From the NCBI GenBank assembly GCA_035048485.1, contig CM068587.1, forward strand, positions 43,904,312 through 43,968,311: a stretch of 64,000 nt of DNA. Direction: 5' to 3'. Numbering within the stretch: the first letter of the stretch is position 1; each line of letters begins with the position of its first letter. A model generated the notes under the pieces. The model was not told the DNA's origin and searched no databases. It worked only from the letters and a program-made list of their open reading frames with translations. Positions 1 through 13,400 of the stretch are shown here, in pieces. Made by a program: the position numbers and the translations under genes. The stretch comes from Pteria penguin. Lineage: Eukaryota > Mollusca > Bivalvia > Pterioida > Pteriidae.

Positions 1-140
1 AAGGAGATTTTCCCCTTGAAACCCGTTTTTCTTTAATAAACACCATTAAACCTTACAAACCCTATCAAATTTCCTATCGGTGGAAAGGTCTTGACCTCAC
101 CTTTCATGTGATACCACTTGTAGAATTCTATCTTTCTATC
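1..140 (+). repeat. B-like first monomer, inverted exact match to 50457-50596
   Basis: The opening monomer differs from the block A consensus at three separate places: AATAAACACCATTAAACC, TTTCCTATCGGTGG and CTTTCTATC. The same combination, read on the opposite strand, occurs at 50457-50596 in block B, and the 140 bp match base for base by eye. The match ends at base 141 (ACAC here, CTAC there). The monomers that follow are of the homogeneous A type, so this may mark the edge of a B-like segment lying to the left of the window. Confidence 0.8.
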
Positions 141-2507
141 ACACAGAGTTATAACCCTTTTTTATTTGTAAACAAAGGAGATTTTCCCCTTGAAAACCCG
201 TTTTTCTTTAATGAAGACCCTTAAACCTTACAAACCCTATCAAATTTGGTATCAGTGGAAAGGTCTTGACCTCACCTTTCATGTGATACCACTTGTAGAA
301 TTCTATCTTTCGATCACACAGAGTTATAACCCTTTTTTATTTGTAAACAAAGGAGATTTTCCCCTTGAAACCCGTTTTTCTTTAATAAAGACCCTTAAAC
401 CTTACAAACCCTATCAAATTTGGTATCAGTGGAAAGGTCTTGACCTCACCTTTCATGTGATACCACTTGTAGAATTCTATCTTTCGATCACACAGAGTTA
501 TAACCCTTTTTTATTTGTAAACAAAGGAGATTTTCCCCTTGAAACCCGTTTTTCTTTAATAAAGACCCTTAAACCTTACAAACCCTATCAAATTTGGTAT
601 CAGTGGAAAGGTCTTGACCTCACCTTTCATGTGATACCACTTGTAGAATTCTATCTTTCGATCACACAGAGTTATAACCCTTTTTATTTGTAAACAAAGG
701 AGATTTTCCCTTTGAAACCCCTTTTTCTTTAATAAAGACACTTCAACCTTACAAACCATATCAAATTTGGTATCAGTGGAAAGGTCTTGACCTCACCTTT
801 CATGTGATACCACTTGTAGAATTCTATCTTTCGATCACACAGAGTTATAACCCTTTTTTATTTGTAAACAAAGGAGATTTTCCCCTTGAAAACCCGTTTT
901 TCTTTAATAAAGACCCTTAAACCTTACAAACCCTATCAAATTTGGTATCAGTGGAAAGGTCTTGACCTCACCTTTCATGTGATACCACTTGTAGAATTCT
1001 ATCTTTCGATCACACAGAGTTATAACCCTTTTTTTTGTAAACAAAGGAGATTTTCCCCTTGAAAACCCGTTTTTCTTTAATAAAGACCCTTAAACCTTAC
1101 AAACCCTATCAAATTTGGTATCAGTGGAAAGGTCTTGACCTCACCTTTCATGTGATACCACTTGTAGAATTCTATCTTTCGATCACACAGAGTTATAACC
1201 CTTTTTTATTTGTAAACAAAGGAGATTTTCCCCTTGAAACCCGTTTTTCTTTAATAAAGACCCTTAAACCTTACAAACCCTATCAAATTTGGTATCAGTG
1301 GAAAGGTCTTGACCTCACCTTTCATGTGATACCACTTGTAGAATTCTATCTTTCGATCACACAGAGTTATAACCCTTTTTTATTTGTAAACAAAGGAGAT
1401 TTTCCCCTTGAAACCGTTTTTCTTTAATGAAGACCCTTAAACCTTACAAACCCTATCAAATTTGGTATCAGTGGAAAGGTCTTGACCTCACCTTTCATGT
1501 GATACCACTTGTAGAATTCTATCTTTCGATCACACAGAGTTATAACCCTTTTTTATTTGTAAACAAAGGAGATTTTCCAATTAAAACCCGTTTTTCTTTA
1601 ATAAAGACCCTTAAACCTTACAAACCCTATCAAATTTGGTATCAGTGGAAAGGTCTTGACCTCACCTTTCATGTGATACCACTTGTAGAATTCTATCTTT
1701 GGATCACACAGAGTTATAACCCTTTTTTATTTGTAAACAAAGGAGATTTTCCCCTTGAAACCCGTTTTTCTTTAATAAAGACCCTTAAACCTTACAAACC
1801 CTATCAAATTTGGTATCAGTGGAAAGGTCTTGACCTCACCTTTCATGTGATACCACTTGTAGAATTCTATCTTTCGATCACACAGAGTTATAACCCTTTT
1901 TTATTTGTAAACAAAGGAGATTTTCCCTTTGAAACCCGTTTTTCTTTAATAAAGACCCTTAAACCTTACAAACCCTATCAAATTTGGTATCAGTGGAAAG
2001 GTCTTGACCTCACCTTTCATGTGATACCACTTGTAGAATTCTATCTTTCGATCACACAGAGTTATAACCCTTTTTTATTTGTAAACAAAGGAGATTTTCC
2101 CTTTGAAACCCGTTTTTCTTTAATAAAGACCCTTAAACCTTACAAACCCTATCAAATTTGGTATCAGTGGAAAGGTCTTGACCTCACCTTTCATGTGATA
2201 CCACTTGTAGAATTCTATCTTTCGATCACACAGAGTTATAACCCTTTTTTATTTGTAAACAAAGGAGATTTTCCCTTTGAAACCCGTTTTTCTTTAATAA
2301 AGACCCTTAAACCTTACAAACCCTATCAAATTTGGTATCAGTGGAAAGGTCTTGACCTCACCTTTCATGTGATACCACTTGTAGAATTCTATCTTTCGAT
2401 CACACAGAGTTATAACCCTTTTTTATTTGTAAACAAAGGAGATTTTCCCCTTGAAAACCCGTTTTTCTTTAATAAAGACCCTTAAACCTTACAAACCCTA
2501 TCAAATT

Positions 2508-2552
2508 TGGTATCAGTGGAAAGGTCTTGACCTCACCTTTCATGTGATACCA
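2508..2552. repeat. 45-bp imperfect inverted repeat (example of a per-monomer hairpin)
   Basis: A representative copy of a dyad found in every standard monomer. Outer arms are TGGTATCA and TGATACCA (8 bp, perfect). Each is followed inward by an unpaired triplet (GTG and ATG), then inner arms GAAAGGT and ACCTTTC (7 bp, perfect), and a 9-nt centre CTTGACCTC. Fifteen of eighteen arm positions pair. The centre overlaps a second dyad, AGGTC-TT-GACCT. The dyad could form a cruciform, be a dimeric protein-binding site, or be a relic of the founding sequence; the sequence does not say which. Confidence 0.85.
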
Positions 2553-5500
2553 CTTGTAGAATTCTATCTTTCGATCACACAGAGTTATAACCCTTTTTTA
2601 TTTGTAAACAAAGGAGATTTTCCCCTTGAAACCCGTTTTTCTTTAATAAAGACCCTTAAACCTTACAAACCCTATCAAATTTGGTATCAGTGGAAAGGTC
2701 TTGACCTCACCTTTCATGTGATACCACTTGTAGAATTCTATCTTTCGATCACACAGAGTTATAACCCTTTTTTTTGTAAACAAAGGAGATTTTCCCCTTG
2801 AAACCCGTTTTTCTTTAATAAAGACCCTTAAACCTTACAAACCCTATCAAATTTGGTATCAGTGGAAAGGTCTTGACCTCACCTTTCATGTGATACCACT
2901 TGTAGAATTCTATCTTTCGATCACACAGAGTTATAACCCTTTTTTATTTGTAAACAAAGGAGATTTTCCCCTTGAAAACCCGTTTTTCTTTAATAAAGAC
3001 CCTTAAACCTTACAAACCCTATCAAATTTGGTATCAGTGGAAAGGTCTTGACCTCACCTTTCATGTGATACCACTTGTAGAATTCTATCTTTCGATCACA
3101 CAGAGTTATAACCCTTTTTTATTTGTAAACAAAGGAGATTTTCCCCTTGAAAACCCGTTTTTCTTTAATAAAGACCCTTAAACCTTACAAACCCTATCAA
3201 ATTTGGTATCAGTGGAAAGGTCTTGACCTCACCTTTCATGTGATACCACTTGTAGAATTCTATCTTTCGATCACACAGAGTTATAACCCTTTTTTATTTG
3301 TAAACAAAGGAGATTTTCCCCTTGAAACCCGTTTTTCTTTAATAAAGACCCTTAAACCTTACAAACCCTATCAAATTTGGTATCAGTGGAAAGGTCTTGA
3401 CCTCACCTTTCATGTGATACCACTTGTAGAATTCTATCTTTCGATCACACAGAGTTATAACCCTTTTTTATTTGTAAACAAAGGAGATTTTCCCTTTGAA
3501 ACCCGTTTTTCTTTAATAAAGACCCTTAAACCTTACAAACCCTATCAAATTTGGTATCAGTGGAAAGGTCTTGACCTCACCTTTCATGTGATACCACTTG
3601 TAGAATTCTATCTTTCGATCACACAGAGTTATAACCCTTTTTTATTTGTAAACAAAGGAGATTTTCCCCTTGAAAACCCGTTTTTCTTTAATAAAGACCC
3701 TTAAACCTTACAAACCCTATCAAATTTGGTATCAGTGGAAAGGTCTTGACCTCACCTTTCATGTGATACCACTTGTAGAATTCTATCTTTCGATCACACA
3801 GAGTTATAACCCTTTTTTATTTGTAAACAAAGGAGATTTTCCCCTTGAAAACCCGTTTTTCTTTAATAAAGACCCTTAAACCTTACAAACCCTATCAAAT
3901 TTGGTATCAGTGGAAAGGTCTTGACCTCACCTTTCATGTGATACCACTTGTAGAATTCTATCTTTCGATCACACAGAGTTATAACCCTTTTTTATTTGTA
4001 AACAAAGGAGATTTTCCCCTTGAAAACCCGTTTTTCTTTAATAAAGACCCTTAAACCTTACAAACCCTATCAAATTTGGTATCAGTGGAAAGGTCTTGAC
4101 CTCACCTTTCATGTGATACCACTTGTAGAATTCTATCTTTCGATCACACAGAGTTATAACCCTTTTTATTTGTAAACAAAGGAGATTTTCCCCTTGAAAA
4201 CCCGTTTTTCTTTAATAAAGACCCTTAAACCTTACAAACCCTATCAAATTTGGTATCAGTGGAAAGGTCTTGACCTCACCTTTCATGTGATACCACTTGT
4301 AGAATTCTATCTTTCGATCACACAGAGTTATAACCCTTTTTTATTTGTAAACAAAGGAGATTTTCCCTTGAAAACCCGTTTTTCTTTAATAAAGACCCTT
4401 AAACCTTACAAACCCTATCAAATTTGGTATCAGTGGAAAGGTCTTGACCTCACCTTTCATGTGATACCACTTGTAGAATTCTATCTTTCGATCACACAGA
4501 GTTATAACCCTTTTTTATTTGTAAACAAAGGAGATTTTCCCCTTGAAAACCCGTTTTTCTTTAATAAAGACCCTTAAACCTTACAAACCCTATCAAATTT
4601 GGTATCAGTGGAAAGGTCTTGACCTCACCTTTCATGTGATACCACTTGTAGAATTCTATCTTTCGATCACACAGAGTTATAACCCTTTTTTATTTGTAAA
4701 CAAAGGAGATTTTCCCCTTGAAACCCGTTTTTCTTTAATAAAGACCCTTAAACCTTACAAACCCTATCAAATTTGGTATCAGTGGAAAGGTCTTGACCTC
4801 ACCTTTCATGTGATACCACTTGTAGAATTCTATCTTTCGATCACACAGAGTTATAACCCTTTTTTATTTGTAAACAAAGGAGATTTTCCCCTTGAAAACC
4901 CGTTTTTCTTTAATAAAGACCCTTAAACCTTACAAACCCTATCAAATTTGGTATCAGTGGAAAGGTCTTGACCTCACCTTTCATGTGATACCACTTGTAG
5001 AATTCTATCTTTCGATCACACAGAGTTATAACCCTTTTTTATTTGTAAACAAAGGAGATTTTCCCCTTGAAAACCCGTTTTTCTTTAATAAAGACCCTTA
5101 AACCTTACAAACCCTATCAAATTTGGTATCAGTGGAAAGGTCTTGACCTCACCTTTCATGTGATACCACTTGTAGAATTCTATCTTTCGATCACACAGAG
5201 TTATAACCCTTTTTTATTTGTAAACAAAGGAGATTTTCCCCTTGAAAACCCGTTTTTCTTTAATAAAGACCCTTAAACCTTACAAACCCTATCAAATTTG
5301 GTATCAGTGGAAAGGTCTTGACCTCACCTTTCATGTGATACCACTTGTAGAATTCTATCTTTCGATCACACAGAGTTATAACCCTTTTTATTTGTAAACA
5401 AAGGAGATTTTCCCCTTGAAAACCCGTTTTTCTTTAATAAAGACCCTTAAACCTTACAAACCCTATCAAATTTGGTATCAGTGGAAAGGTCTTGACCTCA

Positions 5501-8500
5501 CCTTTCATGTGATACCACTTGTAGAATTCTATCTTTCGATCACACAGAGTTATAACCCTTTTTTATTTGTAAACAAAGGAGATTTTCCCTTTGAAAACCC
5601 GTTTTTCTTTAATAAAGACCCTTAAACCTTACAAACCCTATCAAATTTGGTATCAGTGGAAAGGTCTTGACCTCACCTTTCATGTGATACCACTTGTAGA
5701 ATTCTATCTTTCGATCACACAGAGTTATAACCCTTTTTTATTTGTAAACAAAGGAGATTTTCCCCTTGAAAACCCGTTTTTCTTTAATAAAGACCCTTAA
5801 ACCTTACAAACCCTATCAAATTTGGTATCAGTGGAAAGGTCTTGACCTCACCTTTCATGTGATACCACTTGTAGAATTCTATCTTTCGATCACACAGAGT
5901 TATAACCCTTTTTTATTTGTAAACAAAGGAGATTTTCCCCTTGAAACCCGTTTTTCTTTAATAAAGACCCTTAAACCTTACAAACCCTATCAAATTTGGT
6001 ATCAGTGGAAAGGTCTTGACCTCACCTTTCATGTGATACCACTTGTAGAATTCTATCTTTCGATCACACAGAGTTATAACCCTTTTTTTTGTAAACAAAG
6101 GAGATTTTCCCCTTGAAACCCGTTTTTCTTTAATAAAGACCCTTAAACCTTACAAACCCTATCAAATTTGGTATCAGTGGAAAGGTCTTGACCTCACCTT
6201 TCATGTGATACCACTTGTAGAATTCTATCTTTCGATCACACAGAGTTATAACCCTTTTTTATTTGTAAACAAAGGAGATTTTCCCCTTGAAAACCCGTTT
6301 TTCTTTAATAAAGACCCTTAAACCTTACAAACCCTATCAAATTTGGTATCAGTGGAAAGGTCTTGACCTCACCTTTCATGTGATACCACTTGTAGAATTC
6401 TATCTTTCGATCACACAGAGTTATAACCCTTTTTTATTTGTAAACAAAGGAGATTTTCCCCTTGAAAACCCGTTTTTCTTTAATAAAGACCCTTAAACCT
6501 TACAAACCCTATCAAATTTGGTATCAGTGGAAAGGTCTTGACCTCACCTTTCATGTGATACCACTTGTAGAATTCTATCTTTCGATCACACAGAGTTATA
6601 ACCCTTTTTTATTTGTAAACAAAGGAGATTTTCCCCTTGAAACCCGTTTTTCTTTAATAAAGACCCTTAAACCTTACAAACCCTATCAAATTTGGTATCA
6701 GTGGAAAGGTCTTGACCTCACCTTTCATGTGATACCACTTGTAGAATTCTATCTTTCGATCACACAGAGTTATAACCCTTTTTTTGTAAACAAAGGAGAT
6801 TTTCCCCTTGAAACCCGTTTTTCTTTAATAAAGACCCTTAAACCTTACAAACCCTATCAAATTTGGTATCAGTGGAAAGGTCTTGACCTCACCTTTCATG
6901 TGATACCACTTGTAGAATTCTATCTTTCGATCACACAGAGTTATAACCCTTTTTTATTTGTAAACAAAGGAGATTTTCCCCTTGAAAACCCGTTTTTCTT
7001 TAATAAAGACCCTTAAACCTTACAAACCCTATCAAATTTGGTATCAGTGGAAAGGTCTTGACCTCACCTTTCATGTGATACCACTTGTAGAATTCTATCT
7101 TTCGATCACACAGAGTTATAACCCTTTTTTATTTGTAAACAAAGGAGATTTTCCCCTTGAAAACCCGTTTTTCTTTAATAAAGACCCTTAAACCTTACAA
7201 ACCCTATCAAATTTGGTATCAGTGGAAAGGTCTTGACCTCACCTTTCATGTGATACCACTTGTAGAATTCTATCTTTCGATCACACAGAGTTATAACCCT
7301 TTTTTATTTGTAAACAAAGGAGATTTTCCCCTTGAAAACCCGTTTTTCTTTAATAAAGACCCTTAAACCTTACAAACCCTATCAAATTTGGTATCAGTGG
7401 AAAGGTCTTGACCTCACCTTTCATGTGATACCACTTGTAGAATTCTATCTTTCGATCACACAGAGTTATAACCCTTTTTTATTTGTAAACAAAGGAGATT
7501 TTTCCCTTGAAAACCCGTTTTTCTTTAATAAAGACCCTTAAACCTTACAAACCCTATCAAATTTGGTATCAGTGGAAAGGTCTTGACCTCACCTTTCATG
7601 TGATACCACTTGTAGAATTCTATCTTTCGATCACACAGAGTTATAACCCTTTTTTATTTGTAAACAAAGGAGATTTTCCCCTTGAAACCCGTTTTTCTTT
7701 AATAAAGACCCTTAAACCTTACAAACCCTATCAAATTTGGTATCAGTGGAAAGGTCTTGACCTCACCTTTCATGTGATACCACTTGTAGAATTCTATCTT
7801 TCGATCACACAGAGTTATAACCCTTTTTTATTTGTAAACAAAGGAGATTTTCCCCTTGAAAACCCGTTTTTCTTTAATAAAGACCCTTAAACCTTACAAA
7901 CCCTATCAAATTTGGTATCAGTGGAAAGGTCTTGACCTCACCTTTCATGTGATACCACTTGTAGAATTCTATCTTTCGATCACACAGAGTTATAACCCTT
8001 TTTTATTTGTAAACAAAGGAGATTTTCCCCTTGAAAACCCGTTTTTCTTTAATAAAGACCCTTAAACCTTACAAACCCTATCAAATTTGGTATCAGTGGA
8101 AAGGTCTTGACCTCACCTTTCATGTGATACCACTTGTAGAATTCTATCTTTCGATCACACAGAGTTATAACCCTTTTTATTTGTAAACAAAGGAGATTTT
8201 CCCCTTGAAAACCCGTTTTTCTTTAATAAAGACCCTTAAACCTTACAAACCCTATCAAATTTGGTATCAGTGGAAAGGTCTTGACCTCACCTTTCATGTG
8301 ATACCACTTGTAGAATTCTATCTTTCGATCACACAGAGTTATAACCCTTTTTTATTTGTAAACAAAGGAGATTTTCCCCTTGAAAACCCGTTTTTCTTTA
8401 ATAAAGACCCTTAAACCTTACAAACCCTATCAAATTTGGTATCAGTGGAAAGGTCTTGACCTCACCTTTCATGTGATACCACTTGTAGAATTCTATCTTT

Positions 8501-10284
8501 CGATCACACAGAGTTATAACCCTTTTTTATTTGTAAACAAAGGAGATTTTCCCCTTGAAACCCGTTTTCTTTAATAAAGACCCTTAAACCTTACAAACCC
8601 TATCAAATTTGGTATCAGTGGAAAGGTCTTGACCTCACCTTTCATGTGATACCACTTGTAGAATTCTATCTTTCGATCACACAGAGTTATAACCCTTTTT
8701 TATTTGTAAACAAAGGAGATTTTCCCCTTGAAAACCCGTTTTTCTTTAATAAAGACCCTTAAACCTTACAAACCCTATCAAATTTGGTATCAGTGGAAAG
8801 GTCTTGACCTCACCTTTCATGTGATACCACTTGTAGAATTCTATCTTTCGATCACACAGAGTTATAACCCTTTTTTATTTGTAAACAAAGGAGATTTTCC
8901 CCTTGAAAACCCGTTTTTCTTTAATAAAGACCCTTAAACCTTACAAACCCTATCAAATTTGGTATCAGTGGAAAGGTCTTGACCTCACCTTTCATGTGAT
9001 ACCACTTGTAGAATTCTATCTTTCGATCACACAGAGTTATAACCCTTTTTATTTGTAAACAAAGGAGATTTTCCCCTTGAAAACCCGTTTTTCTTTAATA
9101 AAGACCCTTAAACCTTACAAACCCTATCAAATTTGGTATCAGTGGAAAGGTCTTGACCTCACCTTTCATGTGATACCACTTGTAGAATTCTATCTTTCGA
9201 TCACACAGAGTTATAACCCTTTTTTATTTGTAAACAAAGGAGATTTTCCCCTTGAAAACCCGTTTTTCTTTAATAAAGACCCTTAAACCTTACAAACCCT
9301 ATCAAATTTGGTATCAGTGGAAAGGTCTTGACCTCACCTTTCATGTGATACCACTTGTAGAATTCTATCTTTCGATCACACAGAGTTATAACCCTTTTTT
9401 ATTTGTAAACAAAGGAGATTTTCCCCTTGAAAACCCGTTTTTCTTTAATAAAGACCCTTAAACCTTACAAACCCTATCAAATTTGGTATCAGTGGAAAGG
9501 TCTTGACCTCACCTTTCATGTGATACCACTTGTAGAATTCTATCTTTGGATCACACAGAGTTATAACCCTTTTTTATTTGTAAACAAAGGAGATTTTCCC
9601 CTTGAAACCCGTTTTTCTTTAATAAAGACCCTTAAACCTTACAAACCCTATCAAATTTGGTATCAGTGGAAAGGTCTTGACCTCACCTTTCATGTGATAC
9701 CACTTGTAGAATTCTATCTTTCGATCACACAGAGTTATAACCCTTTTTTATTTGTAAACAAAGGAGATTTTCCCCTTGAAAACCCGTTTTTCTTTAATAA
9801 AGACCCTTAAACCTTACAAACCCTATCAAATTTGGTATCAGTGGAAAGGTCTTGACCTCACCTTTCATGTGATACCACTTGTAGAATTCTATCTTTCGAT
9901 CACACAGAGTTATAACCCTTTTTTTTGTAAACAAAGGAGATTTTCCCCTTGAAAACCCGTTTTTCTTTAATAAAGACCCTTAAACCTTACAAACCCTATC
10001 AAATTTGGTATCAGTGGAAAGGTCTTGACCTCACCTTTCATGTGATACCACTTGTAGAATTCTATCTTTCGATCACACAGAGTTATAACCCTTTTTTATT
10101 TGTAAACAAAGGAGATTTTCCCCTTGAAAACCCGTTTTTCTTTAATAAAGACCCTTAAACCTTACAAACCCTATCAAATTTGGTATCAGTGGAAAGGTCT
10201 TGACCTCACCTTTCATGTGATACCACTTGTAGAATTCTATCTTTCGATCCCACAGAGTTATAACCCTTTTTTATTTGTAAACAA

Positions 10285-10440
10285 AGGAGATTTTCTTCTT
10301 GAAACCCGTTTTTCTTTAATAAAGACCCTTAACCGATACCAAAAACTATCAAATTCAGTATCAGTGGAAAGGTCTTGACCTCACCTTTCATGTGATACCA
10401 CTTGTAGAAATCTATCTTTCGATTCCACAGAGTTATAACC
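10285..10440 (+). repeat. Divergent monomer inside block A
   Basis: One monomer with unusually many private changes: TTTTCTTCTTGAAACCC, CCTTAACCGATACCAAAAAC, CAAATTCAGTATCAG and TAGAAATCTATC, the last of which destroys the EcoRI palindrome. Flanking monomers are consensus-like, apart from GATCCCACAG (instead of GATCACACAG) just before it. The same GATCCC form is common in the inverted blocks to the right, which suggests an older subfamily member that escaped homogenisation. Confidence 0.75.
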
Positions 10441-13400
10441 CTTTTTTATTTGTAAACAAAGGAGATTTTCCCCTTGAAAACCCGTTTTTCTTTAATAAAG
10501 ACCCTTAAACCTTACAAACCCTATCAAATTTGGTATCAGTGGAAAGGTCTTGACCTCACCTTTCATGTGATACCACTTGTAGAATTCTATCTTTCGATCA
10601 CACAGAGTTATAACCCTTTTTTATTTGTAAACAAAGGAGATTTTCCCCTTGAAAACCCGTTTTTCTTTAATAAAGACCCTTAAACCTTACAAACCCTATC
10701 AAATTTGGTATCAGTGGAAAGGTCTTGACCTCACCTTTCATGTGATACCACTTGTAGAATTCTATCTTTCGATCACACAGAGTTATAACCCTTTTTTATT
10801 TGTAAACAAAGGAGATTTTCCCCTTGAAACCCGTTTTTCTTTAATAAAGACCCTTAAACCTTACAAACCCTATCAAATTTGGTATCAGTGGAAAGGTCTT
10901 GACCTCACCTTTCATGTGATACCACTTGTAGAATTCTATCTTTCGATCACACAGAGTTATAACCCTTTTTTATTTGTAAACAAAGGAGATTTTCCCCTTG
11001 AAAACCCGTTTTTCTTTAATAAAGACCCTTAAACCTTACAAACCCTATCAAATTTGGTATCAGTGGAAAGGTCTTGACCTCACCTTTCATGTGATACCAC
11101 TTGTAGAATTCTATCTTTCGATCACACAGAGTTATAACCCTTTTTTATTTGTAAACAAAGGAGATTTTCCCCTTGAAAACCCGTTTTTCTTTAATAAAGA
11201 CCCTTATACCTTTTAAACCCTATCAAATTTGGTATCAGTGGAAAGGTCTTGACCTCACCTTTCATGTGATACCACTTGTAGAATTCTATCTTTCGATCAC
11301 ACAGAGTTATAACCCTTTTTTATTTGTAAACAAAGGAGATTTTCCCCTTGAAAACCCGTTTTTCTTTAATAAAGACCCTTAAACCTTACAAACCCTATCA
11401 AATTTGGTATCAGTGGAAAGGTCTTGACCTCACCTTTCATGTGATACCACTTGTAGAATTCTATCTTTCGATCACACAGAGTTATAACCCTTTTTTATTT
11501 GTAAACAAAGGAGATTTTCCCCTTGAAAACCCGTTTTTCTTTAATAAAGACCCTTAAACCTTACAAACCCTATCAAATTTGGTATCAGTGGAAAGGTCTT
11601 GACCTCACCTTTCATGTGATACCACTTGTAGAATTCTATCTTTCGATCACACAGAGTTATAACCCTTTTTTATTTGTAAACAAAGGAGATTTTCCCCTTG
11701 AAACCCGTTTTTCTTTAATAAAGACCCTTAAACCTTACAAACCCTATCAAATTTGGTATCAGTGGAAAGGTCTTGACCTCACCTTTCATGTGATACCACT
11801 TGTAGAATTCTATCTTTCGATCACACAGAGTTATAACCCTTTTTTATTTGTAAACAAAGGAGATTTTCCCCTTGAAAACCCGTTTTTCTTTAATAAAGAC
11901 CCTTAAACCTTACAAACCCTATCAAATTTGGTATCAGTGGAAAGGTCTTGACCTCACCTTTCATGTGATACCACTTGTAGAATTCTATCTTTCGATCACA
12001 CAGAGTTATAACCCTTTTTTATTTGTAAACAAAGGAGATTTTCCCCTTGAAACCCGTTTTTCTTTAATAAAGACCCTTAAACCTTACAAACCCTATCAAA
12101 TTTGGTATCAGTGGAAAGGTCTTGACCTCACCTTTCATGTGATACCACTTGTAGAATTCTATCTTTCGATCACACAGAGTTATAACCCTTTTTTATTTGT
12201 AAACAAAGGAGATTTTCCCTTGAAAACCCGTTTTTCTTTAATAAAGACCCTTAAACCTTACAAACCCTATCAAATTTGGTATCAGTGGAAAGGTCTTGAC
12301 CTCACCTTTCATGTGATACCACTTGTAGAATTCTATCTTTCGATCACACAGAGTTATAACCCTTTTTTATTTGTAAACAAAGGAGATTTTCCCCTTGAAA
12401 ACCCGTTTTTCTTTAATAAAGACCCTTAAACCTTACAAACCCTATCAAATTTGGTATCAGTGGAAAGGTCTTGACCTCACCTTTCATGTGATACCACTTG
12501 TAGAATTCTATCTTTCGATCACACAGAGTTATAACCCTTTTTTATTTGTAAACAAAGGAGATTTTCCCCTTGAAAACCCGTTTTTCTTTAATAAAGACCC
12601 TTAAACCTTACAAACCCTATCAAATTTGGTATCAGTGGAAAGGTCTTGACCTCACCTTTCATGTGATACCACTTGTAGAATTCTATCTTTCGATCACACA
12701 GAGTTATAACCCTTTTTTATTTGTAAACAAAGGAGATTTTCCCCTTGAAAACCCGTTTTTCTTTAATAAAGACCCTTAAACCTTACAAACCCTATCAAAT
12801 TTGGTATCAGTGGAAAGGTCTTGACCTCACCTTTCATGTGATACCACTTCTAAAATTCTATCTTTCGATCACACAGAGTTATAACCCTTTTTTATTTGTA
12901 AACAAAGGAGATTTTCCCTTGAAAACCGGTTTTTCTTTAATAAAGACCCTTAAACCTTACAAACCCTATCAAATTTGGTATCAGTGGAAAGGTCTTGACC
13001 TCACCTTTCATGTGATACCACTTGTAGAATTCTATCTTTCGATCACACAGAGTTATAACCCTTTTTTATTTGTAAACAAAGGAGATTTTCCCCTTGAAAA
13101 CCCGTTTTTCTTTAATAAAGACCCTTAAACCTTACAAACCCTATCAAATTTGGTATCAGTGGAAAGGTCTTGACCTCACCTTTCATGTGATACCACTTCT
13201 AGAATTCTATCTTTCGATTACACAGAGTTATAACCCTTTTTTTGTAAACAAAGGAGATTTTACCCTTGAAAACCCGTTTTTCTTTAATAAAGACCCTTAA
13301 ACCTTACAAACCCTATCAAATTTGGTATCAGTGGAAAGGTCTTGACCTCACCTTTCATGTGATACCACTTGTAGAATTCTATCTTTCGATCACACAGAGT

